64,000 nt of DNA from NCBI GenBank assembly GCA_003116975.1, contig BGKB01000182.1:62001-126000 (forward strand), read 5' to 3'. Under the pieces are notes generated by a model. It was given only the letters and a program-made list of their open reading frames with translations. It was not told where the DNA came from and ran no database searches. This document shows, in pieces, positions 9,694 to 20,383 of the stretch; position 1 is the first letter of the stretch, and each line of letters starts with the position of its first letter. The position numbers and the translations under genes were made by a program. This DNA is from Aurantiochytrium sp. KH105. Its lineage: Eukaryota > Sar > Bigyra > Thraustochytrida > Thraustochytriidae.

Positions 9694-11044
9694 TTACCAG
9701 AGCTGGTGCTGGCCTGCGCTGTTGCCCGTACGGTTCTTGCCAGCACCGCGATACTTGTGATGCCACAAGCATCCGAGGCAGCACACGGCAAGAGCGACAA
9801 AGGCGAGGGGAATCGCAATAATGACGGCCATGCTCAGGCCGTCATCGCACTCGCCCACCTCGTCCGGCAGGACCAGCGTCGACACATTTTCCGTCGCGGA
9901 GATATCGCCACACAGAGGGTTGTTTGCAAGATTCCTGTGCAACATTCCATGTCATGTCGCGTCATGTCTTGATCGTAAGTTGAACAACTGCTCGACTTTT
10001 TCCTCCTTTTCGCTCGCTCGCTCGCTCGCTCACTCTCTCTTCTTTTTTCTTCACAACACTTACAGATACGTGAGGGCCTCAAGGTCCGAGATAACCGAAG
10101 GGATCGTCTCAATCTCGTTGTTCTGCGCCGAAATGGACGCAAGCGCCTGCATGGCCGTGCTCAGAGGAAGCGTTCCCACATCATTTCCGTTGATCGCACT
10201 GAGTACAAAGGTTCACGTCAGAAGACTGCCTTTACTTCGATTCGAGGGGGTTCTGGTAACGTACAGGATCTGGAGCGCCGAGAGCGTGCCAAGACTCTCC
10301 GGGAGATACGAGATGGCATTGCTAGGTACGTTCCTGTGACCGCGGAAAGCAATGGTTGATTGATTGATTGATTGATTGGTGGATTGTTGTTGTTAGTCGC
10401 ATGAAGCTGAGAACGCGCCATCTCTTCTTCCGTCCCACTTTGCACGTACAGCTGCGTAAGACTCGTGAGGGCGCTCACTTCGTCAGGAATGGCCTCAAGC
10501 GCAGTCTCCGAGATGATACTGTTTGCTCACGCACGCATCATTAGTCAGATACCAAGGCCCCGATAGATTCTCGGACAGAACATTCTACATCGATTGACGA
10601 AAAGAACTGGGACACGTACAGGCTCTTGAGGTTCGTGAGCAGGCTAATGCTCGTAGGCAGGTCTTCGAATCCAGAGCTACTGGTGATGGAGCTGTGCGAG
10701 GACGAGCAGAGAGCAAGTCAGTGTTAGTCAGCGTCAATCCGCGGCTCTCGTGACCGACATGGCACTGCGCCGATGGGATCGTCTCTTTCTTCTTCGCAGC
10801 TCGCGACTTTTGATCCGTGCGTGTCTCGGACGAGAGAGAGAGAGAGAGAGAGACCCCGCGCGAGCGCGCGCTACGCTCCTACAACGTACAAAGTCTCGAT
10901 GGCGCTCGGGTCGGCAATGTCCGGGTACGAGGTGATATCCGTGCAGGTGAGCGAGGAGCTTACCGTCGTGCACGCGGCGTCAGTGACCTCGAGCGTGAGG
11001 GCCAGAGGAGCCGCGACGGCCAGGAGCTTGTAGAGAACACCCAT
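9694..11044 (-). CDS. small LRR transmembrane protein, six exons
   Basis: Spliced by eye: exons 10890-11044, 10620-10691, 10450-10518, 10265-10321, 10064-10198 and 9694-9934 (minus strand), giving 242 aa with every join keeping frame. The product has a signal peptide (MGVLYKLLAVAAPLALTLEV), a short Cys-containing cap, about five plant/typical-type leucine-rich repeats (examples FEDLPTSISLLTNLKSL and ISYLPESLGTLSALQIL) and a NNPLCGD cap. A transmembrane helix (MAVIIAIPLAFVALAVCCLG) and a 20-residue basic tail follow. All five introns are phase 2 and cut at the same leucine of the repeat; three internal exons hold one LRR each and one holds two. Donors are GTACGT (four) and GTAAGT. Probably a small cell-surface or vesicle LRR receptor or adhesion protein without a kinase domain; ligand unknown. 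Confidence 0.8.
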
Positions 11045-12204
11045 CTTCGTCGGGGCGACACAGCGTAGCACCTTCCTTGCTTTGCTTTCTGGCGTGCGTG
11101 CGGAGGAGCTTGCGTGCGTGCGAGCGAGCGAGCGAGCACTCGAGAGAGGCAAAAGAGGTTTGCTTGTTGGCCTTTGCAGACGCCAGTCGGCAGGACCTTT
11201 TCCTCTCCTCGTCGATTGGTCGGATAGATTAGAAGTAACAAGGAAGACGGGGCAAAATGTGGTGGCGTGAAATGCAGCCAGGCACCATGAATGAATGTGT
11301 GCACAGATTCGAAAGCTACCAGCTTTCTCCAGTGGTGAATGAGAGACGAGGGGAGTGGGTGGGGGCGGCGGCTTGTTGGTAGTAGATCTAACCTACCGGC
11401 TTTGTCCTCTTTTGCTTGTGCGAAACGGCTGTTACTCCGTCCTCCTCGACTCCACGACGGAGGTTGGTTTGTCCTGCCAGCCAGCCTGCCAGCCTGCCAG
11501 CCAGCCAGCCTGCCAGCCAGTTGGCCAACCAGCAGCAGCAGCAGTTGCCGCGTGCAGGCTGCTGCAGATTCACACACGCAGGGACGCTCGCCGCGTGTGC
11601 AGGTGCACAGCTATCTCGAGCTGCCACATCGCACACTTAGATATACACTACATAGTTTCCTTCACTAGTTTTAATATACCCTAACAATCTGTGCTAAACT
11701 AGTTTCCAACTATAATACCTGCATACAATCCCCTGTGGTCTCATGAGCCCCCTCTCTAGTTCCCTGAGGGTTCACTGTATTGTTAGGTTAAGTGCGAGGC
11801 AAGTTTAGTCGGGGGGTAGGCTGCGCGGGAACGTCTCTTTGTCTTCTCTTCGATGAAAAGCCGAAGGAGGGCACGAAAGATAAAGATGAGCAGAAGCGCG
11901 TCCAAACCACGATTCTCTCGCGAGCGACCCGCCGAGGCTCGTGCGCGGCGCGGCCGGAGAGCCCTCCCGCTGCACGACTTGCGCGTCGCGCTCTCGGCCA
12001 TACTCGCAGAGCGCGAGAGAGATTGGGTCAGCCGCTGTGCTGCTGCAGCATCCATCAAGATCGAGCCCAGTCCGAACACGCGCGCACGCGTCCAGACGTG
12101 CGTGTAAGTGTAGCGTGGCAGCAGTACCCTTGCGCAGAGACACGGACGCAAAGTACGAGCAGGCGGCGTGAGCTGTAGCGCGCAGCCAGACAAGGAAGGG
12201 CGCC
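11045..12204. other. divergent intergenic region with repeat and AT-rich patch
   Basis: Holds the promoters of the LRR membrane gene (-) and VPS10 gene (+). Bases 11475-11520 are a CCAGCCAGCCTG-type repeat. Bases 11638-11790 are an AT-rich island in GC-rich DNA, with inverted repeats ACTAGTTT/AAACTAGT (11664-11671, 11696-11703) and CCTAACAAT/ATTGTTAGG (11680-11688, 11779-11787). The open frames here are not supported as genes. Confidence 0.45.
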
Positions 12205-15060
12205 ATGGGCCGCTTCCTCCGAGTGGCAGCGGCCGTGGCGCTAGCCACGCTGGTCGCGACCGCCGCGGGCGACGAGAACCTCATCAAACAGTACGACTAC
12301 GAGTTCAATGGCGAAGTGGACGACATGCGATGGGTCGGCGCGCGCAAATCGACCGTGCTTGTGCTCACAAACGCCATGGACGTCCACCGCAGTCTAAACA
12401 GCGGCATCACGTTTGAGAAATTAGGGCCCGCCCAGCTTCCCGCGCCCGAGAGCGGGTCTCTTGCGGCAGAGGACGCGCAAATTCGCCGCATCATCCAACA
12501 CCCGAGCAATCCCGACGTGGTCGGCCTCATTTCCAAGGGCGTGGTGCAATACTTTTCATCCGACGGCGGCGCAAGCTTTCGCACATTTAGAACGCCCGCA
12601 CCCGTTGCCGAGCTCCACCTTCATCCTACTATCTCCACGCTCATGCTCGTCACCGCGTACTCCCCCAAATGCCGAATGACTCCCGCCCCCAACAGCAAGC
12701 CCAGCAGTGCCAATGATCTCGATGATGGCAAAGACGCCAATGGCAAAGAGGCATGCTACAAAGCTCTCTACATGAGTGAGAACGCGGGCAAATCTTTTTC
12801 GCTCCTACGCAAATACGTTGTCCAAGCCGATTGGTTCGACCGGCTGGCCGCTAGCGAGCGCGGCCTCGGCCGCGTCCAGAATACCGGTGAGCAAACGACC
12901 AGCGCCGACGAAGCTGGCTGGCACCTTTTTGACCGCAACAAAAAGAGCCTCGCAACCCATGACCCTAAAACCGTCCTTGTCACGACGAATCCTACACAGA
13001 ACACCGGCGATCAGCACTTTGGAAGCTGGGATGTGGACGTCTCTCTGATCCTTAGCGAAGATAAATTTAAGTCCGAGCGAACGCTCGTACCAGGCGGCAA
13101 CAAGTTCCTCTTTACGCAGCACTTTATTTTCGTGGCACAAGTCTCTACGGATGGACGCTCCCCGGTCAAGCTCCTCATGAGCGCTGACCGCTGTGCATCC
13201 TTTTACGAGGCCCAGATGCCCTTTCGTCTCACCCAAAAGAGCTTCACAATCCTCGATTCCAACACGGGCGTCGTCTTCCTCCACGTGAATCATCTCCATG
13301 ATAGCTACGGTTACGGCCACGTCTACGTGAGCGATAGCACGGGCGGCAACTACACCTTTTCTCTCAGAGATAATGTGCGCAACCATGGCGGGCGCTGCGA
13401 CTTTGACCGCATTCTCAGCATTGAAGGTGTCTACATGGCAAATTACGTGGACAACGTCGAAGAGCTCGAAAACTTTGCTGCAGCTCGTCGCGAGCGCGAG
13501 GACGAGAGCGACGGATCAGACACCGAAGGAAATCAAATGGTCGGCAGCCATCAAGTCAAGCTTCGGCGTCCTGCAACGCAAGTCAAGACTGTCATTTCCT
13601 TTGACCGCGGCGGCGAATGGACCCTGCTTCGTGCACCGACTGTCGATGCCAACGGCAAACCCATCACCTGCGCAACGAGCGACTGTGGTCTTCATCTCCA
13701 CGGGCATGGCACGCCCTACGCGCCCATCTACAGCTCGCCGGCTGCCGTCGGCATCATCATGGGTGTCGGCAATGTTGGCACACATTTGTCTTCTCGCGAA
13801 GGCGAGGAAAGCACCTACCTTTCCTCTGACGGCGGCGTTTCCTGGTCCGAAATTCGAAAGGGCAGTCACATTTACGAAATTGGGGCCCATGGCGAACTCA
13901 TTCTCATGGCGCGCGACGACCAGCCGACAACGAGTCTCATTTACTCCTGGGACCACGGCAAGACATGGACGGAGATTCAGTTCTCGCAGCAGCCCATGGA
14001 CGTGGAAAACATCATTGTTGAACCTTCTGCCGTGAGCCGCGTCTTTCACATTTTCGGATTTAGCGCCGGAAGTAGCGAAAAGGGTGTGATCATCACGCTC
14101 GATTTCTCTGGCTTGCATCAGCGCGAATGTACTGGTGCCTCCATGCCTCAGAACCCAACGAGTGACTACGAGCTCTGGAGTCCGCGCGACGCAGATGCTG
14201 AGGGCCTTGGCGCGGGATCCACATGCCATCTCGGTCGTGAGGTGACCTATTTGCGGCGCAAGTGCGACGCGCGCTGCTTCACTCCGATGCAGTTTGAGGC
14301 CAAGCGTTTTGTGCGCAACTGCGCGTGCTCCGAGAGAGACTACGAGTGTGACTTTGGCTTTCGTAGAAATGTCGCTCATGGACCTTGCGTGCGCGACCCA
14401 TCTGTGGCTAACGAGACGCTCGGGCCACCTGAAGAATGCCCCGAGAGCGGATTTTACTCAATTAGCAATGGCTACCGCCTCGTGGGCGGCAACACGTGCG
14501 AGGGCGGCAAAAATCTTGGTCCGACCACCTTTAGCTGCACGCGTGGAGTCTTTGGTGTTAGTCGGGGTGGCTGGGCTGTACTTTTCATCATATTTGGCAT
14601 GGTGGCCATCATGCTGTACATGAACTTCAAGCAGCGGAAGGGTCCACTTGATTCTTTTGGCACGCAGGACTTTGGCAACGATGTCAAGTCCTGCTGGGAG
14701 ATCTTCAAGGAGTCGGTCCGTCTGCGTCGCACGGGTACCTTTAGTGGGATGCGTTACTCCCGAATGCATTCCCCTGATGGCCAGGCGGGCATGGACTTTG
14801 CCGACGCAGACATGGGCGACGACGACATGCATGACTCACACAGCTTTGTCGACGATGTCGCCTCGGATGGTGACTTCAACGAGGATTTTGATGAGCCTCA
14901 ACTCATCTCCACGAGGGATGCAGACCACGACAAGGCGCTTCGTTACCGCCACACACCAACGCCAGCAGCTTCGGTCCCGGTTCTTCGGGCCCCGCCAACG
15001 GCCGCCTCCCTCGACATCTTCGGAGAAGATGACGGTGGAGACAAGGGCGATATTGTTTGA
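12205..15060 (+). CDS. VPS10/sortilin-family sorting receptor
   Basis: Single-exon gene, 951 aa. An N-terminal signal peptide (about residues 1-22) is followed by a VPS10 beta-propeller with Asp-box-like turns (SSDGGASF, SFDRGGEWT, SSDGGVSWSE, SWDHGKTWTE). The Cys-rich 10CC module comes next (about residues 645-760, including CACSERDYECDFG). One transmembrane helix (GWAVLFIIFGMVAIMLYMNF, about 790-810) and a cytoplasmic tail of about 140 aa with acidic clusters complete it. Length fits a single-domain sortilin rather than yeast Vps10, which has two VPS10 units. The family binds luminal hydrolases or other cargo in the trans-Golgi and cycles to endosomes through tail signals read by GGA/AP-1 and retromer. 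Cargo here is unknown. Confidence 0.92.
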   Translation: MGRFLRVAAAVALATLVATAAGDENLIKQYDYEFNGEVDDMRWVGARKSTVLVLTNAMDVHRSLNSGITFEKLGPAQLPAPESGSLAAEDAQIRRIIQHPSNPDVVGLISKGVVQYFSSDGGASFRTFRTPAPVAELHLHPTISTLMLVTAYSPKCRMTPAPNSKPSSANDLDDGKDANGKEACYKALYMSENAGKSFSLLRKYVVQADWFDRLAASERGLGRVQNTGEQTTSADEAGWHLFDRNKKSLATHDPKTVLVTTNPTQNTGDQHFGSWDVDVSLILSEDKFKSERTLVPGGNKFLFTQHFIFVAQVSTDGRSPVKLLMSADRCASFYEAQMPFRLTQKSFTILDSNTGVVFLHVNHLHDSYGYGHVYVSDSTGGNYTFSLRDNVRNHGGRCDFDRILSIEGVYMANYVDNVEELENFAAARREREDESDGSDTEGNQMVGSHQVKLRRPATQVKTVISFDRGGEWTLLRAPTVDANGKPITCATSDCGLHLHGHGTPYAPIYSSPAAVGIIMGVGNVGTHLSSREGEESTYLSSDGGVSWSEIRKGSHIYEIGAHGELILMARDDQPTTSLIYSWDHGKTWTEIQFSQQPMDVENIIVEPSAVSRVFHIFGFSAGSSEKGVIITLDFSGLHQRECTGASMPQNPTSDYELWSPRDADAEGLGAGSTCHLGREVTYLRRKCDARCFTPMQFEAKRFVRNCACSERDYECDFGFRRNVAHGPCVRDPSVANETLGPPEECPESGFYSISNGYRLVGGNTCEGGKNLGPTTFSCTRGVFGVSRGGWAVLFIIFGMVAIMLYMNFKQRKGPLDSFGTQDFGNDVKSCWEIFKESVRLRRTGTFSGMRYSRMHSPDGQAGMDFADADMGDDDMHDSHSFVDDVASDGDFNEDFDEPQLISTRDADHDKALRYRHTPTPAASVPVLRAPPTAASLDIFGEDDGGDKGDIV

Positions 15061-15232
15061 TACTACGTATAGTCCTACTCCATCCAAGCAAAGGACGAAA
15101 GATTTTCTTTCCCGCATTTATAGTTTTTTCTTGTTTTTCTCTCTTCTTTTTCCGGACAAATTGCGCAGCGCCGCGAATCCGTGTGTGCACAATCGCACAA
15201 TCAAAAAATTTGCCAGCACGTTCGCCCGTTCG

Positions 15233-15253
15233 CCCCCCCCCCCCCCCCCCCCC
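15233..15253. repeat. poly-C tract
   Basis: A run of 21 C, 37 bases before the LRR-kinase start codon. A similar 19-C run lies in intron 2 of the roadblock gene (25006-25024). Such runs are prone to length error. Confidence 0.9.
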
Positions 15254-15290
15254 GCCCCCAATCGACGCGAGAAACAACGAGACAGACAGC

Positions 15291-18200
15291 ATGTGGAACC
15301 TTGCGCAACGACTGAGACGCGCCGCGCGAAGGCGCCAGACGCGAGTCGTGCCACCGACCGCGAACCGCTCCGCGGCGATCGGCATTCCCGTCGATGACCA
15401 CGAGGAGCAAGAAAGTGTCTCCGACGCGGACGAGCTCGAGGACAACCTTCTCGCGCTCAACGATTTCCCCTACGGCGTGGGCCGCGCCCTCGAGCAGATC
15501 GTCGAGGGACAAAGAGATATTTAGTACGTTATTCATCAATGGCAAACTCGTTGTACTTTGCTGGATGATGATTTGAGGAGGAAAGGAAACGAACAAGTTC
15601 TCGCTCACTTGCCCACGCACGACGCACAACAACAGCCTCGAATGCAACGATGGCAGAGCTCTTGGCGATGCAGGTACTCAGGCCCTGGCCGAAGCTCTTG
15701 CCGAGAGCACGGCACTCGAAAGTCTTGCGTGAGTTGATCATCGCGTCTTTATGCGCCTCAAGCTTGCTATATCCTAACTAACGTCACAATGACAGCATTC
15801 TGGTCTACCGTTTCGATGCCCAAGGCATCGAAGCGCTTGCGAGAGGCTTGACTAGGAATCGCAGCCTAACTTCATTGACGTAAGTCGACGCAAGACTTAA
15901 ACGGTGGTGACGTCGCGCACATCTGACCTCGTTAAATTTCACAGGCTCTGCAGCAATGGCCTTGGTGATTCAGGCGCCCTCGCCCTCGCGTCGCCGATTG
16001 CCCAGAGCACCACGCTCACAGCCATAAAGTACGTCTTTAAAACAATCGCTCGGCTGGCAACGTCTCAAAGCTAACGCGCGCGCCGCGAATTTCAGTCTCT
16101 CCGATAGCCGTATCGGCGACGCTGCCGCGCAGGCCTTGGCAAACGCGCTCGGTCAAAATCACGCCCTCCAGGTACTCACGTACGTTCCTCGCAGGCATAC
16201 GTCACTTTAAGGAACCTAACCTGAACACTGACGGTCACACCAAAAAAGCCTCTCCTCGAATGTGATTGGGACATCCGGCGCACAAGCGTTGGCAAGAGCT
16301 TTGGCTGGACATGCTGCGCTTGCCACATGCAGGTACGGAAAGATTCGCGCATGTCCAAATAACGCAAGCTTACTCACATTTGCAATGACGATATCTTGAC
16401 CAGCCTTGGTTCAAACATGATTGGAGACGTCGGCGCTGAGGCGTTTGCGGAAGCCCTTGCGCAGAATCACTCTCTGCGCGAGCTCGAGTAAGTTGAGAAA
16501 GAGACACGATCCCTGTGAAATGACACAAAGACTAAATTTGCATCGTTACCAGCCTCTCGAGCAATTCCATTTGCGCAGCGGGCGCAAAGGCGCTTGCGGG
16601 AGCCTTGGCTCAAAACGTTACACTTACGACCCTCGTGTAAGTCATGGCTGCATACTAAGTCAGTAAAACCCCAAATGCTGACAAAAACTAGTTTTGCAGA
16701 CTTTCGCGAAATAGCATCAAGGACGACGGGGCTCTCTCTCTTGCCGAGGCACTGGCCAAGAATGCTTCACTCACTTCCATGGCGTAAGTTCTGTCGTGGC
16801 CGAAACATCTCCCCCATGCAAAAGCAAAGCAAACAATCTGACTCTTTCATTCCTCCTCAGGCTCAACAATAATGAGATCAACTCTGAAGGCGCCAAAGCG
16901 CTGGCCCAAGGACTTGCTCAGAATTCCACGCTGACTGAGCTCAAGTACGTTGCAATTCCTGGGGCAAATAAGAAAGACAAACGACTTGTTTGCTTGTCCG
17001 CTTTCTATAGGAGACGTACTGACAAGATTTGAGCAGTCTCGCGAGCAACAGTATTGGTAACGAGGGTGCTCAAGCTCTTGCAAAATCGATTGCTCAGCAC
17101 GCGGCTCTCAAGATCGTAGTGTGAGTTATCATGGTCGCATCAGCCAAAAAGTCTTGAGTACGCTCACATTTGAATTCGATCAAATTTAAAAAGCCTACAA
17201 AATGCAAAAGTCGGCAACGAAGGCGCTCAAGCCCTTTTTCAAGCCGCCACCGAATGCGAAACGCTCGGGACGCTGGAGTAAGTCCCCTCGTGTGTCCTCT
17301 TCTTTTTTCCTTTTTCTTTTCAAAAATACGTTGCTGACAATTTACAGTCTGTCCGAGAACTCTGCAATCGACAACCTCGGGGCTGAAGCTTTCGCAAAAG
17401 CCATGAGTCCACCGTGCGCACTAGTTGTGCTCAGGTATGTTGAATTGCGGAACAGGTTCCAAATATTAACCCATATGAAAGTAACCTAACAAGGAGCGGA
17501 ACAACAGTCTTCAAGGCATGAAACTTTGTTCAGCTGAAGCCCAAGCGCTTGCTGACGTAATATCAGGAGAGAGCTCGCTACAGACACTCAAGTACGATTT
17601 GAAATGACCGCGTCACCGAGCAAACGTATACTAACTTCGCGCTCTACCTTTGAAATTAGTTTGGACTTCACAAAACTTGACACAATAAGCGCAGAAGCCA
17701 TAGCCATAGCCCTTGAAGAGAATACATCAATCACCTCTCTCAGGTAAGTCATGGCGCTGATCGGCCGAGGAACGAGAGTATACAGGGCTGACGATATACA
17801 TAGCCTTCGAGCAAACAATTTCGGGCCTCGAGGCGCCCAAGCTATTGGTCGGGCTCTTCTTAAGAACGCTGCGCTGTCTACGCTGGAGTACGTTGATACA
17901 ATATCGGAAAAGCTCTCCCCACATTCGAAGATATTCGTCTAACAGAGTCACGCGCGCAGTCTCGGTAAGAATAATATCGATATGTCTGCCGCACAGGTTC
18001 TATGCGAAGCTCTTCAACAAAACCGAACGCTTTCCAAGCTCGAGTAAGTGCGGTGCTTGCATGCGTCCAGGCAATCATGCATTTCAGAAAGCTCACAAGC
18101 ACACACGCATCACATCACAGTCTTGGTGATAACGCCATTGGCGCAGAGGGCTTCAAAGCACTGACAAGAGGCCTGGCGTCAAACCTTTCCCTCAAGTCGC

Positions 18201-20333
18201 TTTGGTAGGTTGCTCAATGCAGAAGCAGACAAGGCAAGACAAGACAAGTTGAGTCAAGACAGAGTAGGTCGACAATACTAACTGACGCGTTTTGGCCTAC
18301 CCTCTTGCAGTCTTCACAAGACGAACATTGATGATACGGCCGCTGAAGCGTTGACTGAAGCACTCGCAAGAAATACAACGCTCAGAGAGCTCAAGTACGT
18401 TGTCCTTCATGTTATGGTTGCCTAATGCTGAGATTGGGTACTCAAAAGATTATCGTGAGCTGACAGTCCGATTCTTTACATAGTCTTGGCTCCAACAATC
18501 TTGGACCGCAATGCGCCGTCGCACTTGCAGAGGTTCTCTCTGGAACCAACGCGCTTCAGGTACTCGAGTAAGTTTGTAGATCCAGGCCATCGCGAAGCAC
18601 AGGAGAATCTTTGGACAACGACTCACGCAAGCAAATAGCATTGAGAACAATGAGTTCGATCTCAAGGGCGAAGCAGCTCTTGTTCGCTTGCTGGAAAAGA
18701 ACAGGACACTCATCTCTATCAAGTACGTTTTCATCATGCTACATTTTCTACTTCATGTCGAGATCTCCCGAATGAGTGAAGGAGAAAAAAAAAAAAAGGA
18801 ACAAGAGTCTGACTCGCACACAGAGGTTTGCAGAGGCTACCCACAGGCCTGGAGTGGGCCGATTTATGGTCATGTCGCAGTGGTCAGCGAGGCCATGGCG
18901 GAGTGGAGCGTAGACCACTCTCGCCTTCAGAGCGTGCCGATATAATCTGCTACACCATCTTTGCAGATAATCAAGGCACGTGGTCTACATTTGCACACGC
19001 GTTGGCGCGACAAGATGCACACATCTTTGCAGTGTTCCTATACCTGGCTGTCATCCCGGACGACCCATTGACAGATTATTTTGGAGGCTACAGGCTGTGG
19101 CTGCAAACGGAAGAGGGCGAGAACATCCCAGAGGAGCACCAAATTCCCATCTTGCACGCCTTGTTGCAGTGCCGACCTCGGGGCGCGGAGTATGCGCTTC
19201 CCGAAGAATTTTGCAGAGATTTCATCTTTGCGCACCTTCCCCCGGATCAAGGCCTGCGACTCATGAACGCAGAAGATAGCATGGGACGTTCAATTCGCTC
19301 CCTTGCGCGCACGAACCGTAATACGCGACGTTGGGCCGTGACATACGGCACCTTTTTGGGCCGATATCTCATCCCCGAGGGCCCACCGGAGTACGAATCC
19401 GGAACATGCGTCGTGCGCTTCGCGACTGATGTCTTGGCGAGCGATCGTCCTGTAGCGCTCAAAATTATGCGCAGGAGAGAGCAATTTGGTCGCGAGATCA
19501 AGGCCCGCGAGACACCAACAAGGGGCTGCGTGCAGCTGCTGTGGCCCGACGATGCCCAAGCAAGACGCGACCACGAAGAGAAGCTCTGCTTGGTCATGCC
19601 ACGAGGATCGCGTACTCTTTCTCAGGCCATGAGTGCAGAGCGCTTTGCGGGACGCAATCTGCAAAAAGCACGGCATATTGCACAAAAGCTTGCAGAAAGC
19701 CTTTTGAAACTGCACGAAAGCGGACGCATCCACGGAGATGTCGAGCCTCGCAATGCTGTCCGTATGTCAAGCTCTCGGTCCTCGACTTTTGCAACGAATC
19801 CAAGCGGACTCTATGTTTCGGAAGCATGGCGTGCTTCGTCACGCGACGCAAGGTCTGCAGAGGACGAAGACTGGCAGCTGATTGATTTGGATGCCTCGGC
19901 CGTCTTTGGCGATCCTGTGACTAAGAAAGTCAGTCTCGGCTATGCTGCGCCTGAAGTGGCTCGTTGGCATCTTCGCAATAGAGAAAACGCTGATCAAACG
20001 CTACGAGCTTCTGCGGCCATGGATGTCTGGGGATTTGGAGTTCTCCTGTATCAGTTACTTTCGGGCACACACCTCTTTTTGCTCGACGAGAGAAACAACA
20101 ACCTGATCGATACAAGAGACAAAGCGGAGCTCATGAACTGGCTGGCGCCAGATCAAGAACGTCTCAAGCGTATCAGGCAGCAATTTGAGGCAGAATATGT
20201 CGAAGGTTTGAACGGCACAGCCTCTGAAATCGAGGCTGCAAGGGATGCCGTGAGCAAGTGCCTTGTTGGCAATCCAAATGAGCGCATCAGCATGAGAGAT
20301 TTGCTTCGTCACTCTTTCTTTGTGGGAAAATAA
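15291..20333 (+). CDS. LRR-kinase, 22 exons, one RNI-type leucine-rich repeat per exon
   Basis: Spliced by eye into 1144 aa with unbroken frame. Exon 1 (15291-15523) encodes an unrecognised acidic 77-aa N-terminus. Exons 2-21 (first 15636-15728, last 18639-18722) each encode one ribonuclease-inhibitor-type LRR of pattern LxSNxIGxxGAxALAxALAxNxxLxxLxL. Eighteen are exactly 84 bases, one is 87 and the first is 93. All 21 introns (60-112 bases) are phase 2 at the same point of the repeat. Exon 22 (18824-20333) holds an uncharacterised helical segment and a protein kinase (about residues 835-1140) with VALKIM (Lys855), HGDVEPRN (Asp947), DLD in place of DFG (Asp996) and GYAAPE. No signal peptide or membrane helix is seen, so a cytosolic sensor-kinase is inferred. 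DLD and HGD are unusual but keep the catalytic Asp residues. Confidence 0.85.
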
Positions 20334-20383
20334 ACTAAAAATTAAGCGCTCGATGGTTCGAATGCAGAATTTGTTGATACGCC

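Noticed and set aside
18824-20333. Separate kinase gene starting inside the last exon
   Set aside because: The acceptor at 18822-18823 joins the last LRR exon in frame and phase, and the segment has no good ATG near its start.
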